Assembly: GCA_017549105.1 (NCBI GenBank)
Contig: JAFYVN010000011.1
Span: 186,001 to 250,000 of the forward strand
Direction of reading: 5' to 3'
Length of the DNA: 64,000 nucleotides
Origin: Clostridia bacterium
GTDB taxonomy: Bacteria > Bacillota > Clostridia > Oscillospirales > Acutalibacteraceae
The notes under the pieces were generated by a model. That model had not been told where the DNA came from. It saw only the letters and a list, made by a program, of their open reading frames with translations, and did no database searches. This document shows, piece by piece, positions 1-7,887 of this stretch. Every line of letters begins with the position of its first letter. Position 1 is the stretch's first letter. A program made the translations under genes and the position numbers.

Positions 1-2
1 AT

Positions 3-440
3 ATCAACGAGGTCAAAGGTGACACGGATCATAATTTTGTTGTCGTACGATCAAGACTTGACGATTCTCTTCTAGTTCGTGAAGATTATAAAATTCCCGA
101 AAGCGGAAATCCAAACGTTGTTTATCTTGGAACAGCTAAAATCGAAAATGCAGAAACGCAAAAAATTATTTCCGATATCGTTCTTAATAACGGTGAGACC
201 TTCTCGCTCACCGCAACTCACAAAGATGTAAATAATTGGCAGTCTGTATCCATCGGTTATGACGGTTGTCCCGTTGCAATTTTCAGAGGGTACATCGGTT
301 TTGCTGACGAAAATTATTTTTTCACTGTTGACCTTACCGATATGAAAGAGAAAGACGACGGAAGCGGTTCCGATTTTACAGTTCTCTGTAAATCAGTTAA
401 TAAAGAACATTATTTTGTTCTTAACGAATATTTCGAGTGA
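3..440 (+). CDS. C-terminal fragment of an unrecognised protein
   Basis: An open frame runs in from the left edge and ends at TGA 438-440, giving at least 145 residues. The start lies outside the window. The fragment is polar, with alternating hydrophobic beta-like stretches and no metal, nucleotide or membrane motif that I recognise. It contains one short hydrophobic run near VAIFRGYIGF. The gene is followed by about 180 bp before mnmG, so it is probably a separate transcription unit. No function can be assigned from what is visible. Confidence 0.6.
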   Translation: MNEVKGDTDHNFVVVRSRLDDSLLVREDYKIPESGNPNVVYLGTAKIENAETQKIISDIVLNNGETFSLTATHKDVNNWQSVSIGYDGCPVAIFRGYIGFADENYFFTVDLTDMKEKDDGSGSDFTVLCKSVNKEHYFVLNEYFE

Positions 441-618
441 TTATTTTTCTTTATTAGTATTATAGAGGGTGTTTTTAGTTCTTTATTAGCATCAAAATAG
501 CGATTTTCGATTACAGCCGATTACAGAAACCGAAACGAGCTGAGCATCGTTTTAAAAATTTCTATCGTCTGTAAACGAGAGTATTTTTCATTATTCATTT
601 TAAAAAACGGAGTTTCCT

Positions 619-2493
619 ATGGAGTACATTTCAGAAAATTTTGATATTGCGGTTATCGGCGCAGGTCACGCTGGAATTGAAGCGGGTCTTGCCGCTGCAC
701 GTCTCGGATGCAAAACCGCCGTTTTCACCATCAATCTTGACTGGGTCGGCAATATGCCGTGCAACCCGTCAATCGGCGGCACATCAAAAGGTCACCTTGT
801 GCGTGAAATTGATGCGCTCGGAGGTGAGATGGGTATTGCCGCAGACCGTAACACTCTGCAAAACAGAATGCTCAATCTCGGCAAAGGCCCCGCTGTTCAC
901 AGTCTGCGTGCGCAGATTGACCGCAGAGGCTACTGCGATTATATGAAATTTGTGCTTGAAAAGCAGGAAAATCTCTATCTCCGTCAAGCTGAAATCACTG
1001 ATATCCGCCGTGACGGTGACGAATGGATTCTCAAAACCCGTCTTGAAGCGCTTCACAGAGTGAAGGCTGTTATCATCGCAACCGGTACTTTCCTTGCCGG
1101 TAAAATCTTTATCGGTGATATTTCATATGAAAGCGGTCCCGACGGAATGTTCCCGTCTGTTGAGCTTGCACAGTCGCTCAAGAATCTCGGTGTGCTCACC
1201 CGCAGATTCAAAACGGGTACTCCGCCAAGAATCAACCGCCGAAGTGTTGACATTGAAAGCCTCGAACCGCAGTACGGCGATGAAAAAATCACCCATTTTT
1301 CCTATGTTACCGACTTTGAGGTTCGCAACACCGAGCCTTGCTATATTACATATACGGGTGAAGAAACCAAGAAAATTATCCTTGATAATCTTCACCGTTC
1401 GCCCCTCTATTCGGGCAAAATCGACGGTGTCGGACCCCGATACTGCCCAAGCATTGAGGATAAAATAGTCCGATTCTCCGAAAAGGAACGTCATCAGATA
1501 TTCGTTGAACCCTGCGGAGCAAACACAGACGAGATGTATCTTCAGGGAGTTTCGTCTTCATTGCCTGAGGATGTTCAGCTCAAAATCGTCAGAAGTATCC
1601 CCGGACTTGAAAACGCAGAGTTTCTTCGCACCGCTTATGCGATTGAATACGACTGCGTTGATCCGCTTACACTCCGTCAGACCCTCGAATTCAAGGATTT
1701 TGACGGTCTTTACGGCGCAGGTCAGTTCAACGGTTCAAGCGGATATGAAGAAGCTGCTGCCCAGGGTCTTGTTGCAGGAATGAACGCTGCCCTCAAAATC
1801 AAGGGCAAAGAACCCGTCATTCTTGACCGCACCACATCTTACATCGGCACTCTTATTGACGATCTTGTTACCAAAGGCTGTTCCGATCCTTACCGAATGA
1901 TGACTTCACGCTCCGAATACAGACTCATTCTCCGTCAGGATAATGCCGACAGAAGACTCACCGAAATCGGCTACAAAGCGGGTCTTATCAGCGAAGAAAG
2001 ATACAATAAATTCCTCAAAAAGCTCGAACTTATTGCCGAGGAACGTGAAAGAGTTGAAAACCTCTCCATTCCCAAAACACCCGAAATCGATGCGATGCTT
2101 GTTTCACGTGGAACATCCGCTCTCGAAAAGGGTCTTAAGATGATTGACCTTCTGCGCAGACCCCAGGTAAACTATGAAGCTCTCACTCCGTTTGACAAAA
2201 ACAGACCCGATCTGCCCGACGATGTTTTTGAGCAGGTTGAAATTGATATTAAATATGAGGGATATCTCAAGCGTCAGCAGATGCAGATTAACGATTTGCG
2301 ACGTCTTGAAGTAAAACGTCTGCCGAATGACCTTGATTATAACGAAATAACAGGTCTCAGACTTGAAGCGATTGAAAAACTCGGTAAAATCCGACCCGAA
2401 ACCGTCGGTCAGGCTTCAAGAATTTCGGGCGTGTCACCCGCTGATATCTCTGTTTTACTTATATACCTTGAAAGGAACGGTATAAATGGTTAA
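619..2493 (+). CDS. mnmG: tRNA uridine-5-carboxymethylaminomethyl modification enzyme MnmG (GidA)
   Basis: This is the FAD-dependent partner of MnmE. Together they install the carboxymethylaminomethyl group on the wobble uridine (U34) of certain tRNAs, using methylene-THF and NADH. The 624-residue length is normal for the family. The N-terminus holds the FAD-binding GAGHAG motif (about residues 14-19), followed by the conserved PCNPSIGG block with Cys48 and, further on, the GRAD-like dinucleotide domain and the C-terminal helical region that contacts MnmE and tRNA. The start ATG follows a GGAG-type ribosome site. The gene overlaps rsmG by 8 bp, the classic gidA-gidB pair found near Firmicute origins. 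A perfect parS site lies inside the coding sequence at 2100-2115. Confidence 0.97.
   Translation: MEYISENFDIAVIGAGHAGIEAGLAAARLGCKTAVFTINLDWVGNMPCNPSIGGTSKGHLVREIDALGGEMGIAADRNTLQNRMLNLGKGPAVHSLRAQIDRRGYCDYMKFVLEKQENLYLRQAEITDIRRDGDEWILKTRLEALHRVKAVIIATGTFLAGKIFIGDISYESGPDGMFPSVELAQSLKNLGVLTRRFKTGTPPRINRRSVDIESLEPQYGDEKITHFSYVTDFEVRNTEPCYITYTGEETKKIILDNLHRSPLYSGKIDGVGPRYCPSIEDKIVRFSEKERHQIFVEPCGANTDEMYLQGVSSSLPEDVQLKIVRSIPGLENAEFLRTAYAIEYDCVDPLTLRQTLEFKDFDGLYGAGQFNGSSGYEEAAAQGLVAGMNAALKIKGKEPVILDRTTSYIGTLIDDLVTKGCSDPYRMMTSRSEYRLILRQDNADRRLTEIGYKAGLISEERYNKFLKKLELIAEERERVENLSIPKTPEIDAMLVSRGTSALEKGLKMIDLLRRPQVNYEALTPFDKNRPDLPDDVFEQVEIDIKYEGYLKRQQMQINDLRRLEVKRLPNDLDYNEITGLRLEAIEKLGKIRPETVGQASRISGVSPADISVLLIYLERNGING
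2100..2115 (-). promoter_or_regulatory. parS centromere site inside mnmG
   Basis: The 16 bases TGTTTCACGTGGAACA are the exact reverse complement of the Bacillus-type parS consensus TGTTCCACGTGAAACA. ParB (5212-6078) should load here and spread. The site lies within the mnmG reading frame without disturbing conserved family motifs. A second perfect copy lies at 4225-4240 in the opposite orientation. Confidence 0.93.
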
Positions 2494-3196
2494 CACCAAA
2501 CTTCTGATTTCCGATGCGGAAAAGCTCGGTATTTCAATAAATGATGAACAGCTCCCGCTCTTTGAAAAGCTTTCCGAACTGCTTGTCGAACAGAACAAAA
2601 CAATGAACCTTACCGCCATAACAGACCCCGATGGAATTGCCGTCAAGCATTTTGCAGACAGTATTTCTGTTCTTTCGGCTGTTGATATTCCCAAAGGTGC
2701 AAGAGTCACTGATATCGGCACAGGCGCAGGTTTCCCCGGTATTCCCCTTCTTATTATGCGACCCGACATTGATCTTACTATGATTGACAGCACAGCAAAA
2801 AAGCTGAAATATGTTCAGTCAACGGTTGATTCGCTCGGACTTATCGCAACTACACTCCATACCCGAGCCGAAGAAGCGGGTCAGAGCAAAGAATACCGTG
2901 AAAAATCCGATATAGTCTGCTCCAGAGCGGTTGCGGCGCTGAATGTTCTTTGTGAATACTGTATGCCGTTTGTCAAAGTTGGCGGACTCTTTGTTGCAAT
3001 GAAAGCCGCAAAGGCTCAGGAAGAAATCGCAGATGCAAAGAGCGCAATCAAGCTCCTTGGCGGCGAAATCATCGGAGAAAAATCATTTACTCTCTCCGAC
3101 GGTGGCGAAAGAACTATCGTTATCATCAAAAAGATATCGCATATTCCGCCCAAATATCCCAGACCTTCCGCACAGATTGCCAAAAAACCTCTTTAA
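2486..3196 (+). CDS. rsmG: 16S rRNA (guanine527-N7)-methyltransferase RsmG (GidB)
   Basis: RsmG methylates G527 of 16S rRNA with S-adenosylmethionine; in other bacteria its loss gives low-level streptomycin resistance. The 236-residue protein has the family's SAM-binding loop [10 protein letters not shown] at about residues 76-85, preceded by the conserved NLTAITDP segment and followed by an acidic IDST ending of strand 2. It begins inside the last codons of mnmG (8 bp overlap), so the two genes are translationally coupled. The C-terminal end carries a basic, proline-containing tail ([16 protein letters not shown]) typical of the family in Firmicutes. Confidence 0.95.
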   Translation: MVNTKLLISDAEKLGISINDEQLPLFEKLSELLVEQNKTMNLTAITDPDGIAVKHFADSISVLSAVDIPKGARVTDIGTGAGFPGIPLLIMRPDIDLTMIDSTAKKLKYVQSTVDSLGLIATTLHTRAEEAGQSKEYREKSDIVCSRAVAALNVLCEYCMPFVKVGGLFVAMKAAKAQEEIADAKSAIKLLGGEIIGEKSFTLSDGGERTIVIIKKISHIPPKYPRPSAQIAKKPL

Positions 3197-3245
3197 ATTT
3201 AATATGAATTGCAGATTTACGCCGATTTATGGCGATTGAATTTGC

Positions 3246-3274
3246 TGGACAATCCCCTCCTTCGGTGTTAGAAT
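3246..3274 (+). promoter_or_regulatory. sigma-A-type promoter of noc
   Basis: TGGACA (3246-3251), a 17 bp spacer and TAGAAT (3269-3274) match the housekeeping consensus with one mismatch in each hexamer. The predicted transcription start near 3281 is about 25 bp before the proposed TTG start of noc, so noc may have its own promoter as well as readthrough from rsmG. Confidence 0.6.
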
Positions 3275-3305
3275 TAACTCAACGAACCGAATGGGGGATA
3301 ATTTT

Positions 3306-4136
3306 TTGAAAAACTCAAAGTATAAAATCGGCGGTCAGATTTTACTCATACCGCAGGAGGAAATTTATCCGAATCCCAATCAGCCGAGAAAACGGTTTGA
3401 TTTTGATGAACTCGAAGGACTTGCCCAGAGCATCAGACAAAACGGAATCATCCAGCCGATTGCCGTCAGAGTAAACAGCAAAGGTGAATACGAGCTCATT
3501 TCGGGCGAACGACGGCTGAGGGCATCAAGGCTTGTCGGCATAACGCAGATTCCGTGCATCATTATGGACGCAACCGATGAAAAATCCGCACTCTTTGCCC
3601 TTCTTGAAAACATACAGCGCAGCGACCTCGGATTTTTTGAGGAAGCTCAAGCAATTGAAAAACTTATAATTGATTTCGGAATGAGCCGCGACGAGGTCTG
3701 CAAAAAACTCGGCAAGGCTCCCCCGACAGTATCAAACAAACTCCGTCTGCTCCGTTTGCCCGAAGAAATCAGACTGAAAATTGTTCAGGAAAATCTGAGC
3801 GAACGTCACGCAAGAGCATTGCTCAAACTTACTTCAGTCAGTCAGATGGAGCGTGCATTATCAATCATTGCAGAGAAAAGGCTCAATGTTGCTGAATCCG
3901 AAAGACTGATTTTGCAGATAATGACCAACGACAGCCGACGCAGACAGCCACCCGTAAAGCTTTTCAAGGATGTACGCATTTTTGTAAACACCCTTAACCA
4001 TGCGGTTGATACTATGCGGAAAGCAGGCATCGAAGCTGACTCAGCCAAAAGCGAGACCGATGAATACATTGAATATATTGTCCGCATTCCGAAAACGGGC
4101 AACTGCGTTATCAAAGCGAAGCGCACATCGGCTTAA
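3306..4136 (+). CDS. noc: ParB-family nucleoid occlusion protein Noc
   Basis: Noc is a ParB paralogue. In Bacillus it binds its own DNA sites plus the membrane and keeps the FtsZ ring off the nucleoid. The 276-residue protein has the N-terminal ParB/CTPase domain with the GERRLRAS motif (about residues 67-74) and ENIQR box, then a helix-turn-helix around residues 120-150. Placement directly after rsmG and before parA-parB is the Bacillus arrangement and supports Noc over a second ParB. I chose TTG at 3306: GGGGG ends 8 bases upstream. The in-frame ATG at 3291 overlaps that ribosome site. DNA specificity (Noc box versus parS) cannot be decided by eye. Confidence 0.85.
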   Translation: MKNSKYKIGGQILLIPQEEIYPNPNQPRKRFDFDELEGLAQSIRQNGIIQPIAVRVNSKGEYELISGERRLRASRLVGITQIPCIIMDATDEKSALFALLENIQRSDLGFFEEAQAIEKLIIDFGMSRDEVCKKLGKAPPTVSNKLRLLRLPEEIRLKIVQENLSERHARALLKLTSVSQMERALSIIAEKRLNVAESERLILQIMTNDSRRRQPPVKLFKDVRIFVNTLNHAVDTMRKAGIEADSAKSETDEYIEYIVRIPKTGNCVIKAKRTSA

Positions 4137-4194
4137 TATTGACATCCTCTAACTTACCATATCTTTCTCTTTCACACCCACATCCAAGCGGAAG

Positions 4195-4219
4195 GAGCAG
4201 GCTTCGTGCCTGCTCTTTT
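4195..4219 (+). terminator. intrinsic terminator after noc
   Basis: A perfect 8 bp stem, GAGCAGGC paired with GCCTGCTC around a TTCGT loop, is followed by TTTTC. It lies 58 bp after the noc stop and ends about 5 bp before the parS site. Confidence 0.65.
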
Positions 4220-4224
4220 CGCTT

Positions 4225-4240
4225 TGTTCCACGTGAAACA
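4225..4240 (+). promoter_or_regulatory. parS centromere site upstream of parA
   Basis: TGTTCCACGTGAAACA is identical to the Bacillus subtilis parS consensus. It lies in the noc-parA gap, about 195 bp before parA, where ParB could bind in cis for chromosome loading and perhaps autoregulate the parAB operon. Confidence 0.95.
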
Positions 4241-4257
4241 ATTTTACGGAATTACAT

Positions 4258-4332
4258 CGTAGGGACAGACCTCCGTGTCTGTCCGTGTGTGCTTTGAATT
4301 GTTTCGGGACGACACAGAGGTCGTCCCCTACG
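4258..4332 (+). repeat. 75 bp imperfect palindrome, CGTAGGG/CCTACG type
   Basis: The left half starts CGTAGGGACAGACCTCCGTG and the right half is an imperfect inverted copy ending in CCCCTACG; together they can fold into one long hairpin. Related blocks occur at 27299-27325 and within 35560-35592. The element lies between parS and the parA promoter. It resembles non-coding REP/MITE-type repeats; no ORF is supported inside it. Confidence 0.6.
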
Positions 4333-4391
4333 TTTTTCTATTTTATGTGGAGCAATATTATTATTTTTTTCTTTTCTTTTTATAATTTCTA

Positions 4392-4400
4392 TGATATAAT
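4392..4400 (+). promoter_or_regulatory. extended -10 element of the parA promoter
   Basis: TGATATAAT is an extended -10 (TGN plus TATAAT) in a very AT-rich segment 35 bp before the parA start. The -35 position holds only a T-rich hexamer. Two further TATAAT strings nearby make the exact start uncertain. Confidence 0.4.
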
Positions 4401-4434
4401 GATATATAATGTAATTAATATAGGAGAGATAATC

Positions 4435-5205
4435 TTGGGAAAGACAATAGCAATTGTTAACCAGAAGGGCGGAGTCGGTAAAACAACCTCTGCTGTTAAT
4501 CTTACCGCCGCTCTTGGCAGTAAAGGATATAAAATTCTGCTTGTTGATATCGACCCTCAGGGCAACTCAACCAGCGGTCTCGGAATCAACAAAAGAGGTC
4601 TTCAGACTTCGTCATATAATGTTCTCATCGGCGACTCCCCCGCCAAAGATGCAATCGTTGAAACACCGTATGCAAATGTTTTTGTTATGCCTTCGAGCAT
4701 GGATCTTGCAGGCGCGGAGCTTGAACTTGTTGACCTTCAGAAAAGAGAATCAAAACTCAAAAATTCTCTTTCGCTTGTTAAGGATGAATTTGATTTTATC
4801 TTCCTTGACTGCCCTCCGTCGCTCGGACTGATTACCCTCAACGGTCTTTGCGCCGCAGACACTCTGATTGTTCCCATTCAGTGCGAATTCTTTGCTCTTG
4901 AAGGTCTTTCGCAGCTCATTGCAACCGTCAGAAACGTCAAGAGGCTTTATAATCCTTACATAGAAATCGAAGGTGTGCTTCTGACGATGTATAACGGTCA
5001 GCTCAATCTCACTCAGCAGGTTGTTGAGGAAGTCAAGAGATGCTTCCCCAAAAAGGTTTATTCAACCTTTATTCCCAGAAACGTGCGTCTTTCCGAAGCT
5101 CCCAGCTACGGTCAGCCCGTTATGTATTATGACAAATCCTCAAAGGGCGCTCACGCATACAGCGACCTTGCAGATGAATTTTTAAGAATGAACGGAAAGG
5201 GGTAA
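4435..5205 (+). CDS. parA: chromosome-partitioning ATPase ParA (Soj)
   Basis: ParA is the Walker-type ATPase that binds nucleoid DNA and, with ParB-parS, drives origin segregation; in Bacillus, Soj also controls DnaA. The 256-residue protein shows the deviant Walker A KGGVGKTT at residues 11-18 (signature first lysine), the Walker A-prime LLVDIDPQGN and Walker B FIFLDCPPSLG. I set the start at TTG 4435 because AGGAGAG lies 7 bases upstream and the protein then begins MGKTIAIVNQ as in other Soj proteins. The longer ATG start at 4285 would add a hydrophobic 50-residue leader encoded by repeat and promoter DNA, which is implausible. parB follows after 6 bp. Confidence 0.95.
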   Translation: MGKTIAIVNQKGGVGKTTSAVNLTAALGSKGYKILLVDIDPQGNSTSGLGINKRGLQTSSYNVLIGDSPAKDAIVETPYANVFVMPSSMDLAGAELELVDLQKRESKLKNSLSLVKDEFDFIFLDCPPSLGLITLNGLCAADTLIVPIQCEFFALEGLSQLIATVRNVKRLYNPYIEIEGVLLTMYNGQLNLTQQVVEEVKRCFPKKVYSTFIPRNVRLSEAPSYGQPVMYYDKSSKGAHAYSDLADEFLRMNGKG

Positions 5206-5211
5206 AAAACT

Positions 5212-6078
5212 ATGGCACCCAAAAAAAGCGGACTCGGCAGAGGACTCGGCTCACTGCTTGCCGATAATTCTTTAGAAGAAACAAGCGGAGCGCAATCAGT
5301 CAAGCTGAACCTTATGGATATTGAGCCTAATAAAGACCAGGCAAGAAAGATTTTTGACGAAGCTGCTCTTTCAGAGCTTGCAGATTCAATTGCTCAGCAC
5401 GGTGTACTTCAGCCGCTGCTTGTCCGTCCGATGATTGGCGGCGGATATCAGCTTGTTGCAGGCGAAAGACGCTGGAGAGCAAGCCGCATTGCAGGTCTTA
5501 CTCAGGTACCCGTTGTTATAAAAGAACTCACCGACACCGAAGCTGCTGTTATTTCTTTAATAGAAAATTTACAGCGTGAGGATCTCAACCCCGTTGAAGA
5601 GGCACTCGGCTACGCAAGTCTTATCAAAGACTTCAATCTCACCCAGGAAGAGGCGGCGGAAAAGGTCGGCAAATCAAGACCCGCAGTTGCAAATTCACTC
5701 CGTCTTCTCAAACTCCCCGAAGCGGTGCTCGATATGGTGCGTGAAAACAAACTTTCTGCAGGCCACGCAAAAGTGCTTGTTGCACTTGACGACGAAAAGC
5801 TTATTATCTCCACCGCTGAATTCATTATCGAAAAGAAGCTTTCGGTAAGAGAAACCGAAAAGCTCATCAAATCGCTGACTGCCGAAAAGAAAGAATCCAA
5901 AAAATCTCCCACCCGTCACACCTTCTTTGACGAAGTTGAGCTTTCGCTGAATAATTCGCTCGGCAGAAAAGCAAAAGTAATCACCAAAAACGGAAAAGAA
6001 AGCGGTACTCTCGAAATCGCTTTTTATGATAAAGACGACCTTGCAAGAATCGCAAAAATTCTTGCAGCATTGGAATGA
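5212..6078 (+). CDS. parB: chromosome-partitioning protein ParB (Spo0J)
   Basis: ParB is the CTP-dependent clamp that loads at parS, spreads, and recruits SMC. The 288-residue protein has the N-terminal MAPKKSGLGRGLGSLL segment (the ParA-stimulating basic tail typical of Spo0J), the CTPase motif GERRWRAS at residues 84-91 with ENLQREDLNP after it, a central helix-turn-helix (around residues 130-160) and a C-terminal dimerisation domain. It is in operon with parA (6 bp gap). Two perfect parS sites lie 1-3 kb upstream, and smc lies 37 kb downstream. The GRGLGSLL tail distinguishes it from the Noc-like paralogue at 3306-4136. Confidence 0.97.
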   Translation: MAPKKSGLGRGLGSLLADNSLEETSGAQSVKLNLMDIEPNKDQARKIFDEAALSELADSIAQHGVLQPLLVRPMIGGGYQLVAGERRWRASRIAGLTQVPVVIKELTDTEAAVISLIENLQREDLNPVEEALGYASLIKDFNLTQEEAAEKVGKSRPAVANSLRLLKLPEAVLDMVRENKLSAGHAKVLVALDDEKLIISTAEFIIEKKLSVRETEKLIKSLTAEKKESKKSPTRHTFFDEVELSLNNSLGRKAKVITKNGKESGTLEIAFYDKDDLARIAKILAALE

Positions 6079-6089
6079 GGTAAAGAATT

Positions 6090-7040
6090 ATGAAAGATTT
6101 TAAACATGCACTCCTCGTTATGGATAAACACGACTATCCTGCTGACGCAAGAGAAGTCATCATCAGAGCAAACGAAAAAATTATTGCTGACGAAAAGGCA
6201 AACAAGATTTATGAATCAATGTACCGTGCGTACTGGAAGAATAAAAAGAATTTCCACACCTTCTCTGACAAGACAAAGGCTCTTGCAGAATTAATCGACG
6301 AGAATGTTTACACAGTAAATCTTGTTCTTCTCATCAACTGCACAAAACCCCTCAAAGCCGCTTACAAAAAAGCTGGCATCAGCGAAGATATCTACTGGAA
6401 TTCCATTCTCGACCTCAAGGTCAAGATGCTCGAATGCAAAGAGAACTTTGATGTTTACGGCACTTTTGTTGAAGGCTGGTTCATGAGCTTCTATACCCTT
6501 GAGCGCTTCGGTCTCGGCAGATTCCAGTATGATCTTTCCGATTTCGGCGAAGAATTCTATGACGACAACGGCGTTTTCATCAAGGACAGCGAATTCTGCC
6601 TCGGTATGCACATCCCCTCTCACCTCGCACCCCTCACCTATGAAGTAAGAATGGATTCCTATAAAAAAGCCTTCGAGATGTTCAAGGACAGATTCGGCGG
6701 AAAATATATCGTCATCTGCTGCAACTCGTGGCTTCTCTACCCCGACAACCTCAACATTCTTCCCGAAAACTCAAATGCGGCAGACTTCATTCTCGACTTT
6801 GAGCCGCTTGACATAAGACGCACCTATGATTTCGGTGACTGCTGGAGAATTTTCGGTCAGAACAAGAGCTGCCTCAGACCCGCAGAGCTTCAGAGAGACA
6901 CCTCAATGCAGAGAGCATTTGCAGAATGGTTTGACCAGGGCAAAAAAGCCGGCTCGGCTTACTCAATGATTATCTTCGACGGTGAAAAAATCGTCACAAG
7001 AAGAACAAGAGAAGAAATGAGAGAACAGTACGGTTATTAA
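6090..7040 (+). CDS. acyltransferase-like protein (NAT_N / GNAT_C type)
   Basis: This 316-residue soluble protein has no signal peptide. The C-terminal half contains LGMHIP (about residue 172) and then CNSWLLYPDNL (about 210) followed by SNAADFILDF. These resemble the conserved blocks I know from the GNAT_C domain of uncharacterised acyltransferase proteins; the helical first 130 residues would be the matching N-terminal domain. The substrate is unknown. It begins 11 bp after parB with a GAGGT ribosome site and is followed 11 bp later by the phosphodiesterase gene, so all belong to one probable operon. The family call rests on remembered motif patterns, not a search. Confidence 0.5.
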   Translation: MKDFKHALLVMDKHDYPADAREVIIRANEKIIADEKANKIYESMYRAYWKNKKNFHTFSDKTKALAELIDENVYTVNLVLLINCTKPLKAAYKKAGISEDIYWNSILDLKVKMLECKENFDVYGTFVEGWFMSFYTLERFGLGRFQYDLSDFGEEFYDDNGVFIKDSEFCLGMHIPSHLAPLTYEVRMDSYKKAFEMFKDRFGGKYIVICCNSWLLYPDNLNILPENSNAADFILDFEPLDIRRTYDFGDCWRIFGQNKSCLRPAELQRDTSMQRAFAEWFDQGKKAGSAYSMIIFDGEKIVTRRTREEMREQYGY

Positions 7041-7051
7041 GAGGTATTATT

Positions 7052-7855
7052 ATGTCTGATTTATACAGCTCAATCTGCATTTCATCCGTCAAAGCTTCGG
7101 CGCTTGAAATCGCAGGAATCGACGCTCCCGAAAACATCGAATCGCCCAACCCCGTTTTAACTGCTCTCGCAGAAAAAAAGCTCGGCACCAAAAAAGTTGA
7201 CAGAGTTGTTATCTATAATCCCGATGCCGTCGCACTCTGGGTTTATCAGAAATATACTTCAATGTTCACAAAAGCGGCGCTCTGCTCCGACGTTGCGCTT
7301 CCGATGCTTTCGGTTATGCCGAGCGTAACTCCCGTCTGCTTTGCATCGATGTACAGCGGAGTTATGCCCGACATCCACGGCATAAAGAGATATGAAAAAC
7401 CCGTCCTCACCGTCAACACGATTTTTGACAGCTACGTCAAAGCGGGCAAAAAGGCGGCTATCGTTTCAACCTCGGGCGACAGTATTTCAACAATATTCCT
7501 TAACAGAAATATGGAATATTTTATCTATGACACACCCGAAGAGGTCAACGAAAAAGCTCTCGAACTCATCGATGAGGACAGATTTGACCTTATCGTCATT
7601 TATAACGGCAACTATGACGGCACGATGCATAAATTCGGACCCGAAGCGCCTGAATCCCTTGCCGCGCTTGAAATGAATATTGATTTCTATTCGGAGCTGA
7701 TTGAAAAAATCAATGCTCAGTGGAAAAATCATTCCGTTTTCTACGGCTTCTGCCCCGACCACGGCTGCCACGAAATTGACGGCGGCTGCGGCTCTCACGG
7801 TCTTGATATGGAAGAAGATATGAACGTAATTCATTTCTATGGTATAAAAGAATAA
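7052..7855 (+). CDS. type I phosphodiesterase / alkaline phosphatase superfamily protein
   Basis: This is a 267-residue cytosolic metallohydrolase. VTPVCFASMYSGVMPDIHGI near residues 91-111 matches the superfamily block in which a threonine (about T93) is the nucleophile. DGTMHKFGPE and the late PDHGC...GSHG segment give the Asp/His metal ligands. It is short compared with full nucleotide pyrophosphatases, lacks a signal peptide and has no capping domain, as in many clostridial nucleotide pyrophosphatase-like proteins. It shares an operon with the acyltransferase-like gene and parB. The substrate is unknown. Confidence 0.7.
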   Translation: MSDLYSSICISSVKASALEIAGIDAPENIESPNPVLTALAEKKLGTKKVDRVVIYNPDAVALWVYQKYTSMFTKAALCSDVALPMLSVMPSVTPVCFASMYSGVMPDIHGIKRYEKPVLTVNTIFDSYVKAGKKAAIVSTSGDSISTIFLNRNMEYFIYDTPEEVNEKALELIDEDRFDLIVIYNGNYDGTMHKFGPEAPESLAALEMNIDFYSELIEKINAQWKNHSVFYGFCPDHGCHEIDGGCGSHGLDMEEDMNVIHFYGIKE

Positions 7856-7856
7856 T

Positions 7857-7887
7857 TACGCATTACGCATTCCTAATTACGAATTAT
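7857..7887. repeat. heptad-type repeat remnant (GCGTAAT flavour)
   Basis: TTACGCATTACGCATTCC followed by TAATTACGAA is a short copy of the heptad-repeat family (units like GCGTAAT, here inverted). It fills the gap between two convergent genes. Fuller copies are at 12109-12160 and 27238-27280. Confidence 0.5.

Noticed and set aside
4258..4332. An insertion sequence near parA
   Set aside because: No transposase ORF or target duplication is visible; it is a short palindromic repeat.
4285..4434. A 50-residue hydrophobic N-terminal extension of ParA
   Set aside because: It is encoded by a repeat and promoter DNA; the TTG at 4435 has an AGGAGAG ribosome site and gives the normal Soj N-terminus.
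7856..7887. Direct repeats that might be a CRISPR remnant
   Set aside because: Units are seven bases with no spacers and belong to the heptad-repeat family; no cas gene is present.
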